Below are positions 8,229 through 10,526 of a DNA stretch of 10,526 bases, in pieces (the stretch's first letter is position 1; the number at the start of each line of letters is the position of its first letter). The stretch comes from GCA-2731375 sp046582635. Its GTDB lineage: Bacteria > Pseudomonadota > Alphaproteobacteria > GCA-2731375. The stretch spans positions 1-10,526 of the forward strand of contig JAYGEA010000255.1 in assembly GCA_046582635.1 (NCBI GenBank), in the 5' to 3' direction. The notes beneath the pieces are model-generated. The model did no database searches. It was not told the origin of the DNA and worked only from the letters and a program-made list of their open reading frames with translations. The translations under genes and the position numbers were made by a program.

Positions 8229-8702
8229 CTATGAACCGGACGGCCGAAGCCGCGCAAGAACCCGTTTCCGGGCTTCCCCCCGTTCCCTGTCCGAGACATA
8301 AAGCAAGCCGCCCAGGCGACGCAACAAGTTTGCTTCATAATCGTGCAGTTCACCGTCCGCATAGGCCACTTCCCAGACCATTTCAATCAAATCCACGCGC
8401 TCTTCCTCTGAATAACGCTCCTTGATCACGCGGGTGAAGCCCAGCAATTGATTGGCTTCCGACTGTTCGGCCAGGGCCAGATCATGCAAGCTGTCGGCTT
8501 CCGTATCATTCAGGCCGAATTTCCGCCGTAACAGTCGGCCAATGGCGGCCTGCTCCGCCTCGCCATAATGGCCATCCATGGCGGCGGCCTCGACCAACAG
8601 GGCGGCGGCGGCCAATTGCAACTCGTCGTGGGTATGTTGCCCGGCCTGGTCTTCGTCCGAGGTGGTCCGGGCGGCGAAAAGCGTCATGATTCGATTTAAC
8701 AT
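8229..8702 (-). CDS. TerB family protein
   Basis: This 157-residue all-helical cytoplasmic protein is of the TerB-like fold (tellurite-resistance TerB family, COG4103 type). Two related helix pairs carry the family's acidic marks: LVEAAAMDGHYGEAE (36-50) and VAYADGELHDYEANLLRRL (112-130), followed by GGLLYVSD. In the family these acidic turns have been linked to metal binding or membrane-stress complexes, but single TerB proteins of this kind have no assigned role, and no other ter genes are here. I prefer the start at 8702 (MLNRIMTLFA): TTAGG precedes it at a 7-base distance and homologues begin similarly. An ATG at 8717 would add five residues with a poor ribosome site. It is upstream of fdxA on the same strand. 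The 222 bases between it and the CHAT gene (8703-8924) contain no gene and only weak small inverted repeats. Confidence 0.85.
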   Translation of the reverse strand: MLNRIMTLFAARTTSDEDQAGQHTHDELQLAAAALLVEAAAMDGHYGEAEQAAIGRLLRRKFGLNDTEADSLHDLALAEQSEANQLLGFTRVIKERYSEEERVDLIEMVWEVAYADGELHDYEANLLRRLGGLLYVSDRERGEARKRVLARLRPSGS

Positions 8703-8924
8703 GGCGCTGCCTAACATGCCGTCCCGGCTCTATCAACACCTATTGGCTTTGCCTTGGAGGTGCGCACGGGTTACCATTTTGTCATGAGATTCTCACCCAT
8801 ATTCGTCCTGCGTTTCGTCCGCTTGAAGGCGCCATTGGCGTTCGCCCTTTCGCTCCCCTTTCATCCGCCCAGCCAACACGCTGGTCGAACGTTGTCGGCT
8901 CTGATTGACTGATCTCGGATATAT

Positions 8925-10526
8925 TCAGTGTTGGACCGATCCACCCTCTCCGACGACGACAAACGGCGCCCAGAATACCGGATGGGCATACGCCGGATTT
9001 TCCTTGCCTTCGATCAGCGCCAACATAGCCTGGCGGTGCGCCTCAGCGCGACCGACACCGGGTTTCTGTGCTTCCTTTAGCATCCGCGTTGTGATCTTGA
9101 CCGCCGCATCGGACACCACGGGCCAGTGCGATACCAATAGCGTCCGCGCGCCCGCATAGAAAAACGCCTTCGCGAGGCCGGAGAGGCCCTCGGCCCCCGG
9201 CGTACCGTCGGCGGCGGCGGTATTGCAGGCGGATAGGATGACCCAGTCCGCGTCGAGCTTCAGCTGTGCTACCTCGCTCGCCGTGAGTAATCCGTCGTCC
9301 TGTTCGGTACCCACCTCAGGCGGCGTCAGGACCAGGGCGGGTTCAGAGAGCCCCTCGAGGCCGCCCGCCACCAGTCCATGGGTTGCGAAGGTCAGCACCT
9401 TGTAATCCGTGAGAGCCATGTTTTTGAGCTTTGTTTCTGTCGCCTTCCCGCCGACCAATAAGGCGTCATCATCCACGCCGAGCGACCGCGCCATGGATTG
9501 CAGCTCTTCGTAGGAGCCCGGTAATGAGGGCAATTGGCGAACCAATGCGACGTCGGCAATTCCGCGCGTTGTAAATAGGGACGCAAGCTTCACCCCACGG
9601 CCTGAGCCCGTTTCACCCTCGAGTTGCGGATCGCCGACGCCGAGGAAGGGACGCGAAGCCCTGGCGCGTTTGGCGAAGGTGCGCAACGCCTTGAGCGACG
9701 AGACGGACGGCAGGGTCGTCATGGCGTAGCTTCGGGCCAGCCAGGGGACCTTGCGGTGGTCTTCGGGGCCTTTGATTTCACCCTTGAACACCTTCGTTAC
9801 CAGCACGCCGAGGGGCAGACTTTGCAACGCCCCATCCGGCACCACGAAGACATGCCGCGCTCCTTCGAGCATGGCCTCGATTGGCTGAAACAATTTCTGA
9901 TAAAGCTTGTACGCTAGTGTCGTGTTGAAGGGCGGCAGGTCGGCGGAGCTTTGTAAGTCCATCGGGTCCAGGCCCCTGCGCAGCGCCGCGACGGCACCCT
10001 CAAGTTCCTTCGCGCTTAGCTTGATTTCCTTGGCCACCACCCGGTCCCGCCGGACGGCGAAAACGAAGCTGCGGTCAGTCCAAACCAGGTAGGTTAGCAG
10101 CGCCTCGTCATTGCCGAGAAGTTGTTGCAGTTCAGCAAGCTCGACCGGCTTCGGCGAGGCGATTTCAGCGTATTGAGGAAACGATTTTGCGAGTTCCGCG
10201 TCGATTTCCTTGATCCGGCTGTCCGTCGCCGCTAGGTCTAGGCGCACTGCCGCTTCCCGTGATTTGTCGCGCTTGTCGGGCGGCTGGCTTGCGGCCTTGA
10301 CCAGTGCCCCGTCGAGCCTGCGCCAACGCGCTGCCGCGTCCTGTCGTTCACGAACCAGTCCGGCAAGGGCGTCGTCGCCTGTCGCGAACCTCGCCCCCAT
10401 ACGGGAGACCGCAACCCCGGCGGAGGAGGCCGCCGCGAGTTGGCTGGAACCAAAACCCTCCGCAACAAGCGCGGTGCGCCTGGCCGGTTGGATTTTCGCC
10501 ATCGCCATAGTGTCCATCACATGGAA
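8925..10526 (-). CDS. CHAT domain protein, C-terminal part (N-terminus beyond window)
   Basis: CHAT is a caspase-like cysteine protease fold (clan CD, with separase and caspases), often placed after TPR repeats. The visible 533 residues have a helical, probably coiled-coil stretch (LVRERQDAAARWRRLDGAL onward), a LAELQQLLGNDEALLTYLV lead-in, and then the CHAT domain from about 9870 to 8940. It includes VFVVPDGALQSLPLGVL, the catalytic His in FATHG (codon at 9378-9380) and the catalytic Cys in LSACNTAAADG (codon at 9235-9237), ending HPVFWAPFVVVGEGG. Both dyad residues are present, so it is probably an active peptidase. The frame is open to the window edge (Phe-His precede the first possible GTG start at 10520), and the first residues already resemble the region following TPRs in homologues. 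The gene is therefore truncated by the window, not a short protein. Target and partners are unknown. Confidence 0.9.
   Translation of the reverse strand, partial: FHVMDTMAMAKIQPARRTALVAEGFGSSQLAAASSAGVAVSRMGARFATGDDALAGLVRERQDAAARWRRLDGALVKAASQPPDKRDKSREAAVRLDLAATDSRIKEIDAELAKSFPQYAEIASPKPVELAELQQLLGNDEALLTYLVWTDRSFVFAVRRDRVVAKEIKLSAKELEGAVAALRRGLDPMDLQSSADLPPFNTTLAYKLYQKLFQPIEAMLEGARHVFVVPDGALQSLPLGVLVTKVFKGEIKGPEDHRKVPWLARSYAMTTLPSVSSLKALRTFAKRARASRPFLGVGDPQLEGETGSGRGVKLASLFTTRGIADVALVRQLPSLPGSYEELQSMARSLGVDDDALLVGGKATETKLKNMALTDYKVLTFATHGLVAGGLEGLSEPALVLTPPEVGTEQDDGLLTASEVAQLKLDADWVILSACNTAAADGTPGAEGLSGLAKAFFYAGARTLLVSHWPVVSDAAVKITTRMLKEAQKPGVGRAEAHRQAMLALIEGKENPAYAHPVFWAPFVVVGEGGSVQH

Noticed and set aside
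8229..8702. Tellurite resistance operon
   Set aside because: Only a single TerB-like gene is present; no TerA, C, D, E or Z homologues are in the window.
8925..10526. CHAT protein as part of a type III-E CRISPR system
   Set aside because: No repeats, Cas genes or gRAMP-like gene are in the window; the CHAT domain alone is widespread in proteobacteria.

Overview
The window looks like a chromosomal segment of an alphaproteobacterium, probably Rhodospirillales-like. The evidence is the divergent ssb/uvrA pair, a direct-repeat SOS operator of the alphaproteobacterial type (GTTC-N7-GTTC) in front of uvrA, a seven-iron ferredoxin (FdxA) next to a CarD/CdnL-type RNA polymerase regulator, and generally GC-rich coding sequence. 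The genus cannot be fixed from sequence reading alone.

Layout. At 1-120 is the C-terminal end of an IS630-family transposase running in from outside the window, with the probable IS end just after it. A small conserved-looking gene (226-459, minus) lies downstream of ssb (568-1047, minus), separated from it by a REP-like hairpin. The ssb-uvrA intergenic region (1048-1251) carries a good sigma-70-type promoter overlapped by the SOS box, pointing into uvrA (1252-4161, plus). Four bases after uvrA comes a two-gene unit on the same strand: a HyuA-like hydantoinase/oxoprolinase-family ATPase (4166-5758) overlapping by 4 bp a DUF917-family protein (5755-6840). The convergent gap 6841-7027 holds an AT-rich nested inverted repeat of about 104 bp that resembles a miniature mobile element. 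Then on the minus strand come carD (7028-7564), fdxA (7808-8146) and a TerB-family gene (8229-8702). The window ends with the C-terminal part of a large CHAT-domain protein (8925-10526, minus), whose N-terminus is cut off by the window edge.

How it fits together. The left half is DNA maintenance: SSB coats single-stranded DNA, and UvrA finds bulky lesions and should be induced by DNA damage through LexA. The HyuA/DUF917 pair probably forms one functional unit acting on a cyclic amide, hydantoin or thiohydantoin. It sits so close behind uvrA that read-through from the SOS promoter is likely, which is the most interesting arrangement in the window. CarD, FdxA and TerB are ordinary housekeeping or stress functions, transcribed in the order TerB, FdxA, CarD but with gaps large enough for separate promoters. 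No tRNA, rRNA, CRISPR array or clear defence locus was found. No gene-free stretch exceeds 300 bases.
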